A stretch of DNA of 64,000 bases from Pholiota molesta (GCA_014925825.1 JACGCK010000050.1:1-64000); one strand, 5' to 3'; shown: positions 25,615 to 39,601, numbered from the stretch's first letter. Notes: generated by a model not told the origin, from the sequence alone. Program-made: numbers and translations.

Positions 25615-28600
25615 TCAGCCGCTGCCAATGCCGAAGTCGTCATCGTCCTCTTCCTCCTTCTTCCTCGCTTTCTTTTTCTCCTTCTCCAGTTGCTTCTGCT
25701 CCTTTTCGCGGGCCTTCTTCTCCTTCTCCTCGCGTTTCCTGTCGTCCTTTTCGCGCCGAGTAGCATCGTCTGCATCCTTCCCAAAAAGCCCTCCGATTCC
25801 AAACTTGCTGGAACTGGCGATCATCGACTCGGTTCGCCCCAAAGTGGACGCGGTGCCCGTGGTGGCCAACGACGCCATAGACGTAGCGGCAAGCTTGCTG
25901 CTGCCACCGCCAAGGCCAGGCAAACTCGTCTTGCGAGGAGCAAGGGTTTGCGTGTGTCCGTGCGCAGACCCATAATGGGTGTCTTCCGTGTGCCTCGCAG
26001 CGCTTTCATAGATGGACTCTGGAACGATGACTTGGGCAGTAGGCGCGCCGGCCAGGGTCGGGCCCGTGCTGGTGTAGTTACGAGGCTGGGCCTGTGGCGG
26101 CTGGGCAGGGCCTTCGAGAGCAGCCTTGACGCGCCGGCGCTCGCGCTCCTGGCGCTCCCATGACGCCGTGTTTAAGAACTTGGCGCAGATGATCTTCATG
26201 CCCACCGCCTCTGCCTCGTCGCGCGTCGTCGGGATGTATGTCCGCTCGTCGCGGCTCTTGTCCTTGTCTTTCTCGTGCTTGCGCTCTCTTTCCCTGTCCC
26301 TCTCTCTTTCATTCTCCCTCTCGCGGTCCTTGACCTTCTCCCTTTCGCGTTCCTTCTCCTTCTCCCTCTCCGCCTCGCCGCGCTTCGCATCCTCCTCCTT
26401 GGACTTCGAATCACCCCCTGAACGCTTCCACGCGTCCTTCTCCTTCCCCTTGTCCTTCTCCTTGCCTTTGCCCTTATCTTTCTTCCCAAACGAAAACGAC
26501 AGGCTGATATCATCCCACTTCCTCAACGACTCGATCTCCTTCTCCTGCCGCTCGCGGATCCGCCGGCGCTCCCTTTCCTTAGCGCGCTCCAGCTCTCGCG
26601 CCGCCTCGCGCGCCCTCGCAGCCAGCACCTCCGCCTCCGTCAGCGGCCGAGCCGGCGCGCGGGGCCGCCCGTCCGACTTGCGGTCGTGCGACGTCGTCGG
26701 CGTCGAGCCCATCCCCGGTGCGCGCGGGGTCGCGGTATCCTTGCGCGGTGCGGCGGCGGGCCGGCGACGGTGGAGGAGCCACGCGGGGCTGCGATGCGCT
26801 GCGGCGGTGCGGGTCGGCGGGCCGGGTGGTGCGGGACGCCGGGCGCCCGGAGGAGTGCGTGCGCCGGCCGGACTTGTTGTGGACGGACTGCGCGAGATGC
26901 TCAGGCCCGCGGAGGTTGACGAGCGCGCCTAGCGCGAGGCGATGGGCGGGTGCCACATCCTATCAAATACCACAAAGGAATCAGCATATGCTTCTTCAAG
27001 GTTCAAGCAGACTGAAAAAGAAAATGGAACTCACATCCTGACTCTTGAATAAATACACATACCCCTCCTTAATCACCACCCACCGCTCGCGCCACTCCAA
27101 AATCGTCTTGTCCCTGTCCCTCCCTCCGCGTTCACTCCCTGCGCATGATGCGAATACCCATCCCACTCATCCCCCCTCCTCTCCCGCCCCTCGCCAACGC
27201 GCACGCGCACGCGCTCCCCACCGAGCCCCGCGCCGCCCTCCACTCCCCCAAACGCCGTCTCCCATGCAACGAGCCCCACCCCGCCGCCGCCGCCCATGCC
27301 GCCGCCCATGCCCCCACTATACTCCGGGTACTCGAACCTTCCCCTTCCCCCCGGGCCCGGCGCCTCCGCCATCCTAGGCGCAGGCGCCCCGGCGTCCGGG
27401 CGCCACACCGTCCGCAGGGCGCGCACCCACCCCTCCCAGTACGGCTGCGCATACGCGGCGGGGTCCGCACGTGGGAGCGGCGCCAGGCGTGGCCCGCGCG
27501 CGCCGAGGTACGTGTGCTGGGCGCGCAGGAGGCGCTGCGGGAGCGTCAGCGCGGTGTTGTGGTTGCTGGGCGACGGCGGCGGGGCGAGCGCGGCGGACGG
27601 GATGAGCAGCGCGGACGCCAGCGCGGAGGCGGCGTCCGCGGAGCTGATGGCGCTCATCTTGACGAGCGAGTGGGAGTGGGAATGCGCGGGAGGGTGGAGC
27701 CCGCTCCCGAGCGCGATGTGGTTCGGGACGCCGGTCGCGCCGTGCAGCAGCAGGCTCTTCAGCGCGGAGGAGACAGCGAAGTTCGCGAGCGGCGCGCTGC
27801 CGTGCAACTCGACGAGCTCGTGCGGCGCGAGGTCGTACCACGCGAGCGGGAAGTCGTCCTCGAGCACCTGGCCGGTCACGAAGCGGATGAGCGTGAACCA
27901 CGCCGTCTGGATGCCCTCTTCGCCCGGCGGGTGCAGCTGCGCGTCCGCATCCGCCTGCGCCCGCCGCCGGTCCTTCGCGCCGATTTTCGACAGCGGATTG
28001 AAGCGCCGTTTGCGCTTGCCGGAACGGGTCGCGTCCGGCAGTACCGTTAGGAAGTCGGATTGCGATTGGGATTGGCCTCTGGTGGCCGTTGAAGGGGGTG
28101 GCGACGCGGCGAAGGAGCCGATGCGGCCACTAGCGCCCGGGCCACCGACGGGGTTTTTAGCGCTCATGAACACCGGCGACGGCAAATCAGACAGCGTCTC
28201 CTCGTCCTCGTCCTCGTCGAATTCCTCGTCGTCATCCCACTCATCATCCTCCTCGTACCCCGTCTCCTTCCCTGCTCCTGCTCCGCGCCCTCCTCCGTGC
28301 CCTCCTCCGAGTGCCCCACACTCGACACGTCGTCCTTGGCCGACGCATGCGACGGCACGCCGCTCTTCTTCTTGCGCAGCTCCTGCGGGTTCGCGAACTT
28401 GATCGGGCTGATCGGACGGTGGCCCTCGTCGGGCGCGAAGGTGATGGGCGAGGGCACGCGGGCGCCGTCCGCTTCCTTCGCGCCGCTGCCGAGGCGCCGC
28501 AGGTCGAATGGGAGGTCGAAGCAGCGCGCGAGGATGAGCTGCTTCAGGTGTCTGATTTTCCATGTTGGGTCGACGTGGGTGAGGAACCATTGGTCGTACG

Positions 28601-28709
28601 GGACTAGAAAAGGATGTGATGAGTCTGGGGTAGCATGTTGGGAACAGGACGCGGAGAACGTACCGAAACGACAGGCAAGAGGGATGAGCTTCTGCCGCCG
28701 TGTATCCAT
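25615..28709 (-). CDS. PH-domain protein, N-terminal part
   Basis: Starts MDTRRQKLIPLACRF, loses a 60-bp in-frame intron (28663-28604) and continues VPYDQWFLTHVDPTWKIRHL, a conserved-looking island. A Pro/Ser-rich and acidic middle follows, then TILEWRERWVVIKEGYVYLF, the first strands of a pleckstrin-homology domain that binds membrane phosphoinositides or proteins. An intron of about 70 bp (about 27033-26960) follows. After it comes a long basic/acidic coiled-coil-like tail (repeated Glu-Lys-Glu-Arg) ending DDFGIGSG. Two one-base losses are needed, near 28272 (before KETGYEEDDEW) and near 27124 (before GRDRDKTILEW). The extreme GC and charge bias makes several false frames on both strands. 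Specific function unknown. Confidence 0.7.
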
Positions 28710-30995
28710 GTCGTAGGTCTTGGGTTAAATGTTGTGTTGGTTTTTGATAATGAGCAGTCGTCCGTGACAGTTGTTATTTCCTTGCTGGGATGTGTATTGA
28801 GAGGCTGTAACCAGCAGTTAGCAAACGACACCAATATGCAGTGTATATACTCACTGTTTCCCGTACTAACGATGAGGGCCCAATAAAGGCTGGATAATGG
28901 ACTGGGGCGAGCCTTGCAATTTGAGTCGAAAAGAGAGAGATTTTTGGAAGCAAAGGAGGTACCTGCGGAAGACACGTTCACGCCACGATTTGATGTATAA
29001 GCGCTAGCATTGACCCAGAACTGACAATACAATGTATTGAGTACGTACAAGAGCCTGCTGGTATAAATTCCGAGCTGAAGCTAGCTTGCTCTGGGGACCA
29101 TGAAGGGCGGGCGGCGGGTGTCGATAGAGCGAACAATACGTCAGAACCAGTCTATAACAGCACAGAACAAGCGACGCACGTCTTCCGATAAACTTATGCC
29201 GAGCGGTCGTTCGTGACCGTTCTTGTCTCCCTGTTGGTACGTGTATTGAGAGGCTATCGCCAACGAGAAATTAGCAAACGACACCCATATTCAATGCACA
29301 CACCCACTGTTTCGACCCCTACGAAGCTGAGACGGTGTTGATAGCAATCGTCGTGCTCTACAATTGATGCTTATATTCTGGATGTGGAAAACTCGTATGC
29401 GTGCTGAGAGTGAGGTGCCTAACGAAGGTTGGATAATGGACTAGGGCGAGCCGTACACTTTTGAGTCGAAGAGGGAGAGATTTTGGAAACAATGGCGGTG
29501 TTATGCAGGGCGGTCGTCCGTGAATGTTCTTTGTTTCCTTGCTGGTATGGGTATTGAGAAACTGTCGTCAACGAGCAGTGAGCAAACGACACCCATATTC
29601 AATGCATATACTCACTGTTTCCCGTACTAACGATGAGGGCCTAATGAAGGCTGATTAATGAATTGGGGCGAACCTTGCACTTCGAGTCGAAGAGAGAGAG
29701 ATTTTGGACAATGGAGGTACCTGTGGAAGACACGTTCAACGCCACTATTCGATGTATACTAGCATTGTCACGGAATTGACATGCAATTTATTGAATACGT
29801 ACAAGACGCCTGCAGGTATATGTTCCGAGCTGAAGCTGGCCAGGCCTGGCGACGGCGCAGGGCGGGCGGTGGGCGTCGATAGAGCGGTCAATACGTCAGA
29901 ACCGGTATCTAGCAGCACAGAATCAGCGACGTACGTCTTTCCAATTCCCCACCCAATGCTGGCTTTTGATAAACTTATGCAAAGCGGTTGTCGGTGACCG
30001 TTCTTGTTCTCTTGCTGGTATGAATGAGTATTGAGAGGCTGTCGCCAACAAGCAGTTAGCAGACGACGCCCATATTCAATGTATATGCTCACTGTTTGGA
30101 CGACTACGAAACTGAAATGGTGTTGATAGCAATTGCTGATGACTCTCCCGCTCGACACTGTAACCTGGTCTTGTATTCTGGATGTGGAAAAGCTCGTATG
30201 CCCCGGTCGTAGTAGCGATGAGGGCCTAACGAAGGCTGGATAATGGGCTTGGGGCGAACCGTGGCTTAGAGGGAGAAATGTTGGAAACAATGGAGGTACC
30301 TGCGGAAGACACGTTCAACGCCACGATTTGATGTATAAGCGCTAGCCTTGACATGGAACTGACAGCGCAATATATTGAATACGTACGAGACGCCTGCTGG
30401 TATATATTCCGAGCTGAAGCTGACCTGCTCTGGGGAACACGAAGGGCGGGCGGCGGGCGTCGATACAGCGATCAATGTTTTGTTGGCTTTTGATATGCAG
30501 AGCGGTCCGCGACCGTTCTTGCTTCCGTGTTGGTATGGGTATTGAGAGGCTGTCGCCAATCAGCAGTTAGCAAACGACACCCATATTCAGCGCATATACT
30601 CACTTTTTCGACGCCTACGAAGCTGAGATGGTGTTGATAGCAATCGCTGATGACGCTCGCGCTCGCGCTCGACACCTGATGGGCTTGTATTCTGAATGTG
30701 GAAAGCTCGTATGCTCCGGCCGTACTGACGACGAGGGCTTAATGAAGGCTGAATAAAGGGCCTGGGGCGAGTCGTGCACTTTGAGTCAAAGAGAGAGAGA
30801 TTTTGGAAACAATGGATAGAGCGATTAATACGTCAGAACTGGTATCTAGCAGCACAGAAGCAGCCACGCACGTCTTCCCAGTTCCCCACACAATGTTGGC
30901 TGCCCGTCGAATGGTCTGTGCGCGCTGCGGGGTGGCGGAGGCGCGCCAAGGAGGCTGGGCGACGGAGAGCGTGGTGGTTGCAAGGGAAGACACTG
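28710..30995. repeat. Tandem array of about five diverged units of 300-530 bp
   Basis: Units start near 28740, 29205, 29510, 29990 and 30510. Shared words include GTATTGAGAGGCTGT, AGCAAACGACACCCATATTC, ACTCACTGTTTC, GGAGGTACCTG, GAAGACACGTTCA, TTCCGAGCTGAAGCT and CAGCACAGAA. Some units lack the middle block. On the minus strand each carries a short protein-like stretch (for example SFSSEYIPAGVSYVFN) next to splice-like GTACGT and CAG sites, but all copies have stops and no family is recognised. The array begins only about 30 bp upstream of the PH-protein start, so it may include copies of that gene's own promoter or first exon. Confidence 0.8.
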
Positions 30996-32684
30996 GAAGA
31001 CGCCGGGACTGATCTCATCACCGTCCTCTTGCTATCTTGGGTCCCATCATTTTTTGATCTTTTTACCACTAAATTCTGAACCTCTTCAGCGCTTATTTCG
31101 CGACATCAACTCTCGCTACCACCACGCCCTAGGGCACGCTTCAAAGGCCGGTGCAAAATTCATTAGGGACAGGCTATGTATTAGTATTACGCCATGGGGC
31201 AGCCTCGCAGGCGCACCGTAATATTAATACAATGTTCACATCAGCCGGACACAATACACGCTCCAGTCCATCAATACACGCGAGGGACCCAAATATGATT
31301 TGAACGGGCGGCTCTCTGCGGCTGGGAGTCCCGGCCTATATTTATCAGTCTATCAATTTCTCCAGGAGGATGTCCAGCGCGCCCCGCGAGCCCAGAGTGC
31401 TGCAAATCGGTCCCAAAACGTCGCACGTGTGTTTTGTGGAGGGAGCAGGATCTGCAGATACCATTTCGTGTGAGTACATAGGACGGTCTCTGCCCCAACT
31501 ACAACCCATAATACCGTCCCATTAAAGCCTATTAATCAATGCCACTTTTGATTTCGCCTTCATAAGTAGTGCTTGTGATCATCATTGCCCGTGAAATGAA
31601 CCCCACTCTTACTAGTAATGGTTTTCCACTGACTCACCGCGTCGTCATGCTAGGGAAAGAATCCCGCCCTTATCACACATTCCATCTCTTACCTCTCTCT
31701 TCTCTTCCATACGCCCATCGCAATCATTTCTCTTTGGCACCGACTCCAAGTCCTTGCTATCACACCGTGGAATCAGCATGGACCACATAACTTTTTTCAT
31801 TCATTTAACATACCGTGCGTCTTATGTCAACATCACCTCGCGTTGTTAATTTAGCTGACATCGACATTGCACATAGAAGCCATCTACGGTCCGTACCGCC
31901 TCCTTCAAAGATGCGGTACTGATACCGGCCAATCAATCCTATAGTTGGAACTTAGCACCGCGCCCGAATCCACCGAAAGCGCAGCTGCTTCACAAAAGAC
32001 CGCCTCTTTAAACATTTTCTATGCACTGATCCCTGAGAGACATGTCAAATCCATACATAATGGATTTCAGCCTGATTATACACATTTCATCCAATTTTAC
32101 AGTGTTGCATGAGATTGTATGGCTACAAGACAGAGAACACAATGGAATTCTTTTGTAGTTTTCGCAAGCTTTCCAAAGACTTGTAACGCTCAAATTCCTC
32201 GCGTAGGATTCCAGAACCCTTGTAATGATCACTTGCATTCTAATGGATTCTATTATAGAACTGCCTTGCAAACGTCAGAAGTGTTCCGAGCATTTTATAG
32301 TGATTTAGGACATTGTGATAACCCTCTTACCCTACGTTTGTGACCGGTGTATGGGATCTCAGCAGAATGTATAGGATTCCTTCACCTAGTGTAGAGGGCG
32401 CTGTTTTTTTTTGGCGATGGGCGCCTAATTATAAATGTAGCTAATAATACCCGGCCAGTCCATGCCACCAACATCCTTCGACGCAGACCAGCATGCCCCC
32501 ACACATACCGTCAGCCTCCAAGCCAAGCCCCAACCTCATCGCCTCCAACCCCCGATCTTCTTCCCCACCGCCGCTGACAGAACCACACCCTCCGCGCTGC
32601 AAACACCATCACCAAAGCCACAATCACCAACACCACAGCACCACCCGCACCCAAAATACACCAAGCACACCACCCATCCAGACC
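30996..32684. other. Gene-less interval
   Basis: No gene, RNA or repeat recognised. Frames are short on both strands. The last part (32.46-32.68 kb) is a C/A-rich, pyrimidine-poor leader upstream of the small secreted protein candidate. Confidence 0.45.
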
Positions 32685-33181
32685 ATGCTCCGCCCGCTCT
32701 CGGTCTGTGCGCTCTTCCTGGCGCTTACGCTGAGAAGTGCGCTAGGATTCTCCCTCCTCCCCGCGCTCACCGGCGTAGGCCTGAGATGTACGCCCTGGTT
32801 GATCGCCCCTCACCACTTTAGGCGCTCAGAGACACTAACTAACTCTACCCTAACTTTCTCTTTGTACACCGTGTAACCCACCATCCAGGCGAATCCGATT
32901 CCGTAAGCCCAATCATATTCTATATATCTCAAACTACCAAACTAACTGTGCGTCGCCCAACCTGATGCCCGCACAGGACTGCACGCAACTTCCTCGCATC
33001 GGTTCGACGCACACTCTGATACCTACGGTTATCCTAGGTCGGTCCAACCTCCAATGCTGCCGCGCCGTCCCCGTATCGCGGTGCGTCTCCCAGTTCCTTG
33101 GTTTCATCTCCTGTTTGAGAGATCAATATTAATGCCTGATGTTACAGATGCTATAACGTGCCGGAAGGATCTTCTTGCTAG
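32685..33181 (+). CDS. Small secreted Cys-rich protein candidate, copy 1
   Basis: The first exon opens MLRPLSVCALFLALTLRS, a good signal peptide. A micro-exon GESDS (between CCATCCAG and GTAAGC, about 32890) is followed by an exon reading DCTQLPRIGSTHTLIPTV, then GRSNLQCCRAVPVSR, and after a GT-AG intron (about 33080-33147) CYNVPEGSSC and a stop. The mature part would have five to six Cys, including a CC pair. The CC pair recalls hydrophobins but the spacing does not fit them. The junction of exon 1 to the micro-exon is out of phase by one base. Two related, more decayed copies follow at 33.44 and 33.95 kb. Function unknown; possibly an effector-like or wall protein. Confidence 0.45.
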
Positions 33182-33435
33182 ATGGAAGGTGCTGTAGATG
33201 GATGGAAGGGCTGGTGTGGCGATGGACTTTTGCCGAATATTTATGCACCGGATCGATGCTTGCTTCCTTGGAAAGTTTTGTCAAATTAGACGATATTCGA
33301 GTTAGAAAGCATTTTTGAAAGAGGTTTGGATGGTCGCAATAAGCGCGCCTTAGTTTCTCCCTCCTCCCTACCTCCCCCGCAGGACTCGTAGCCTTGAGGT
33401 TTTAACACTAACATATCTTCCTCTTCAAAAATTTC

Positions 33436-33783
33436 GTACCCCACCATCCAGGCGAATCAGATACTATGAAACTGACATATTCCCTATGTTTCCCAAGCCA
33501 CCAGAACGACCCCTCGCATCCCTCTCACGGTCGGCCTCTCGATCTGATATAACCGTGCCTAGGACTGTAATAAGCGAATTCCTCGAATGAATTCTTGATA
33601 CTTATGTTTATATTAGATTATTCCCGGGCTACCCTCCAATGCTGCCTCGCCCTCCCAGTGTTGAGGTGCGTCTACATCCTCCTTGTTTTCATCTCCGAGT
33701 ACAAGAAGATCAATACTGAGGCGTGCCCTGATGTTGCAGATGATGCACCATCCCGGAAGGATCTTCCTGCTAGTTGCTGTAGA
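33436..33783 (+). pseudogene. Small Cys-rich protein, copy 2 (partial)
   Basis: Repeats the copy-1 elements in order: CCACCATCCAGGCGAATC at the micro-exon, then RATLQCCLALPVL, a GTGCGTC donor, and after the acceptor a stretch ending in a PEGSSC-like reading and TAG. No signal-peptide exon is seen and a TGA stands at the last exon's start, so it is probably a relic. Confidence 0.5.
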
Positions 33784-33939
33784 TAAAATTTATGTGACAA
33801 TCCCATACAACGCATTTTTGCCAAATATTTGACAGCCAATCGATGCCTCCTCCTTGCAAGTTTTATCAGAGTAGACGATATCCACGCTAGAACTTATTTG
33901 TGAACAAGGTTTGGACTGGACGGACGCAATATGCGCCTT

Positions 33940-34183
33940 TCCTGTGATGTAGCCGTGCCGCGCACAGGACTGTAAGCGACTTCCTCTTACTCTTATTAAA
34001 TCAACGCACACTCCAATACCAACAGCAATAGGTCGTTCCACTTCAATGCTGCCGCGCCAGTCCCGTATAGCGGTGCGTCCTCCTTGTATTCATCTCCGAA
34101 AATGGGGAGATTGATGCCGAAGCGTGTCTTGACATTGCAGATGATATAACATTCCAGAAGGTTCTTCCTGCTAGTAGCTGTAC
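33940..34183 (+). pseudogene. Small Cys-rich protein, copy 3 (partial)
   Basis: Carries the GACTG...GGTCGTTCCAC and CAATGCTGCCGCGCC stretches and the terminal CCAGAAGGTTCTTCCTGCTAG of the family. One base is lost before the Cys-Cys codons relative to copies 1 and 2, and an in-frame TAG follows. No first exon. Probably a relic. Confidence 0.5.
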
Positions 34184-34639
34184 TTGGTGCGTTTGTTAGC
34201 GGTTATTTTAGATGCTGTATTTGGTTTTGCGGTGCGTGTCCGATGGATGCGTGTCGTCTTGGAATTTTGCCAAATATTTTCTACTCACGTTAATTCCATT
34301 TCTTGAACGTTCTTATGAGATTCGACTGATATTTGCGTTAGAATACTCAAAGATTGAAAGAGTTTGGACGGACGCAATTGAATAAGTGCCTTTCATGTGA
34401 TGGCATCAGCCTGAAGATGTGACATGCTGAATCCTGATGTGGTGTAGATTAGATTGCGATATCACATTGTGCTGTGCATGTTGTGCGATGACACGCCATA
34501 TAACAGCATTTCCCAACATTTCCCATCTCATACCTTTCACTTACAAATGTGCAAGTACCTTTCCAAATTGCTATCCTGAACGTTTGAACTCCAAGACCCC
34601 ACAAATCGATCCATTGCAATCGATCCTTCGCCACAAATT

Positions 34640-36053
34640 ATGGCCTCCCTGACTTTCCCCAAGAGCTCCTCGACCTCTTCATCAGCACAATCGCCTCCGA
34701 CCACAGCGACCCCACCCGCATCCGCACCCTCAAAGCCTGCGCCCTCGCCTCCAAATGCCTCAGCGCCCCCGCCCGCGGCACCTCTTCTCCTCTATCGTCC
34801 TTTACTACGACTTCCAAACCAAAGCGACCTTCCCTGTCATCCAGGACCTCTGGCACACCCTCGAGCGGCACCCTCACCTCGCCGCGGGCGTCACCGCCTT
34901 CGAGGTCTACGTCCAGAACATCCGCTGGAACATCCTCACCGCCGGCTACGGCGAGAGCACCGACGAGATCGGGCTCCCGGGCATCATGGCCGCCCTCACG
35001 CGCGCGCAGGCGCCCCGTGACGGGCGCCGCGGGCGCCTCCGCACGCTCGCGCTCGGCGGGTACGACCGCCACACGCACGCGACGTCGTGGAGCCAGTTCC
35101 ACCCCGCGTTCCAGCACGGGTGGGCTGAGCTCGCGCGCGCGAGCGCGGTCACCACGTTGAAGGTGCGCACGGTGCGCGGGTACCCCGTGCGCTGCGTGCT
35201 CGAGGACATGCCCGCGCTGCGGCGGCTCGAGATGGGGCTCGCGACGTTCGACAACTTCCCCGCGCGCCTCCCGCGGGTGCGCTCGGGCGCGATGCCGTGT
35301 CCGCAACTGGTGGAGCTCCGGACGGACGATTCCATTCTCGAGTCGGAGGGGTATGAGGCGCAGGACGCGGTTCCGAAGTCGCGGGAGGTCCCGCAGCGCT
35401 TGTTTAGCGCCTTGGAGGTGGTCGAATGCTACTTGCTGCGTTCATGGCCTCATGTGTATGTGGATGTAGTTGCCATGAGCGCCCTTACAATCCGATCGTT
35501 GAAAATGTCAGTAAACATGTTTGCCAGGCGTTATATTATGGCTGGAGCTAAAATAAGTGCTTATATTCTCTCAGAACCAGTCCAAAATATACGGACACGA
35601 CGCTCGCTATCTTTCCCTCGCTAGATCTTGGCGCAATGCCGTGCATACGGACTCTCGTCATCGAGCTGCGACACGACGTACCCTATTGTTGGCACCGTAT
35701 GCCGGCTGTGCTGGACTTTCTTGAGCACTCAACAACCAACTCCATTACCTCACTACGAATAGACATTCTGACGGACGGCCTGGTATCACAAAATGTAGAT
35801 GATAAACCAGAACTTCTTGTAGAACCCGAACCTGAAACTTTTCAACGATTGGACAACATCCTCTCAGCGTCGGCCTTCGATGCACTGCGGACTTTATATG
35901 TCCGTCTCCTTTGGCCCGCAGCAACTACTGAAGTTCCAATGGACGACCCCACTAACCTTCCATCTAACATCGATGCTCTAGATCTTTGTACTAGACTTCC
36001 TCTCACCCGCCAAAAAATGGAACGTCGAAATAATCAAGCCTCCTCAAAAATTT
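34640..36053 (+). CDS. F-box-like protein with LRR-type C-terminal region
   Basis: The N-terminus reads LPDFPQELLDLFISTIASD, then TLKACALASKCLSAPAR and HLFSSIVLYY, the usual order in the large Agaricomycete F-box family (short F-box, then a helix leading to a strand repeat). Such proteins recruit targets to SCF ubiquitin ligases through Skp1. The remainder is repeat-like with Leu-rich strands (TLKVRTVRGYPV, ALRRLEMGLATF, TLYVRLLW). One intron (about 35508-35576) joins SALTIRSLKM to TSPKYTDTTLAIF. One base is missing near 34776 (between SAPAR and RHLFSS), and the start codon is in a different frame from the F-box, so the 5' end also needs a correction. The GC content of exon 1 is far above that of the flanks. 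Confidence 0.6.
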
Positions 36054-36208
36054 GAACTATCTTCACGCAGTTATTTGTATCCAATCAGCATTCATTATGC
36101 GTTGTATTAATCCATGTAGTATGATTATGTATTTCTAGTGCCCCTAAATGCCCTCAAAAATAAGACGATTGAATAGGTTGTCGCGTTTGGAAATCCTCGA
36201 TCAACAGC

Positions 36209-36670
36209 TCAGAGGTTGAGGTTGAGGGGAGAACATCCAACGGCAACAAGTCCGTCTATAATACGATTGTTTGTTAGTATTTCTGACGTCCAACAAGGAG
36301 ATAAATTAGAACGCACTGAAGTTGTTGTTGTCGCAGCAAACTGGCTGGCTAGTGCAGCTGGAGCCCGATCCAGCTCCGATGGCGGTGATGGGGCTGCAGT
36401 TCATTCCAACTTGACCAGTGAGGTCGGACACGTTGAGACCAAGCAGGGCCCACAAGTCGGTGACACTCGGGTGGTTAGAGGACACAACGGAGTTGCCTGC
36501 GCGTTCCAAATAAAAATGACAGGTTGAGTACTCAGAAGCAACCAAACAGATGGAAGAGACGTACAGCACTGAACAGGGCCGGTGTTGCACGAGTTCTGGA
36601 TGCCACTGGGAGCAGCAGCGACGAAGACGGCCATGGAGGCGGCGGTGAACATAGCGAGCTTGAAGAACAT
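36209..36670 (-). CDS. Class I hydrophobin
   Basis: Small secreted amphipathic wall protein that coats aerial hyphae. It starts MFFKLAMFTAASMAVFVAAA, a signal peptide. Two introns (about 36560-36498 and 36315-36250) are removed to give the eight-Cys pattern: C in SCNTG, CC in VQCCNS, C in MNCSP, C in SSCTSQ, CC in PVCCDNNNF, and C in VGCSPLN. The spacing C-x5-CC-x(about 33)-C-x(about 12)-C-x5-CC-x(about 11)-C is that of class I. The stop is at 36211-36209. All frames join without correction, so the sequence here is clean. Confidence 0.93.
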
Positions 36671-37959
36671 GTTGATTGGTGGTGGGTAGGGTAGGGTGGG
36701 TTTTAAAAGAGTGAAGGTGGGCTGTTAGGCTGATTGAATGAGTGGGAAAGACGAAAGTGGGTATTCGACTGAAGAAAAGCCAAAGGATTTCGAGCCCATC
36801 TTATAGCTCGATACGTGGCTCGTGCGCCAGCGGCATCGAGCGCAAACCCAAGGCTTGGTATCCTATATTTGAGTCGAAACATATTTCATTGGTGCCGTCC
36901 GCCTGGCCGACATAAACTTCGAGCCTGGCCGCATGTTCCTAATTGAGTAAGGGATAGAGACGCTAGAAGTTTGCAAATCATGCACTTGACCTTATATAGA
37001 ATTCGACGGACATGTTGTCGCCTTTTTTTAGAAGTAAGCCGACGGAACAAAGGCGGATTTTGTTTTGTTAAATGGAATTTACGTAGATGATTTATACGCG
37101 TGTTCAGTCATCGTCGATCGAGCGCTGGGCGCCGAGGCGTTGAAAGGATTCTGCAACAGATTCATATACCGAGACGCACTGGGGTACTTATGCCTCAGGT
37201 ACTTATGCCTCGTCTGTCCTCCTGGAGCCTGGAGGTCAACATTGTCCGAGACCTCGCTCAAATATCCCCTATAACTCGCGACTCTCCGAGCTGTTAAATT
37301 ATCAAGGGTCAGAAACGGACACGTAGAACGTCACGCAGCTTAAATACGCCCTGAAAGCTGACGATTTTAAAATAGATCTTATGAATGTTCAGCTTTGTAT
37401 GTTCACTCATACTTACTTTCATGCTAATAGAATCGCAACTGGGGTATCCATTCATGCGTGACTGAGTCTGCAACGACGGTTAGTGCTGCGCGGGCGACGT
37501 TCAAAGGGAAGAAGGAGAAATCTAGCGGCACTAAAACTAGCAAATCCGCTGTTACATTATAGGCGATGATCGATGATTGATGACTGCGACTCCGGAGGAC
37601 GGTTTTATGCGGCGCGGCCTGGACATCCCTTCAAAAGTGCAGAGAAACCAAACTTCAAAGAGAAACTATGCAGCAATACTTAAAAAGACTTGTATTATTC
37701 AATCATTAGCTCTGCTCTTATAAGTCAAGCTGAGTCAAATCTAAACGCTGAGCATCACCCCCGCAGACCGTTCGGTGATGATACTTATTAGATGCCGTCC
37801 GGTATGTTAACACGGTTGACGGAAGCGATTGCGGAAGCGACTGCTGATTGCCTTGCAGCTTGCTCGAGGTCTCTCGAGGTGCTTTCGGAAATTCGAGTCC
37901 TTATTTAAAGCTTACTTGTAATTCCCACACATGAAGCCTTGTAAACCCGAAAAATAATA
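36671..37959. other. Intergenic region between hydrophobin and peroxidase P3
   Basis: Promoter side of the hydrophobin and 3' side of P3. A short perfect direct repeat, GGGGTACTTATGCCTC/AGGTACTTATGCCTC, sits near 37.18-37.21 kb. No gene recognised. Confidence 0.5.
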
Positions 37960-39526
<1,567 letters not shown>

Positions 39527-39601
39527 TGATCTTAGACTTTAGTGTCGAAGAGAAGATACAAGACTCGAAGATCTTGGGGTACTACAGCATTGGAGATGAT
39601 G

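Noticed and set aside
25447..28402. Large plus-strand frames of 240-370 codons opposite the PH-domain gene
   Set aside because: They are Ser/Phe/Leu- or Arg-rich mirror images of the Glu/Lys/Arg repeats on the minus strand, without starts or motifs of their own.
30739..30993. GTGKT (P-loop-like) and, in sister units, LDTGSD (retropepsin-like) words in the tandem array
   Set aside because: The words are not conserved among units (GIGKT, LDTSSD), the surrounding sequence lacks any ATPase or protease motif, and all units have stops.
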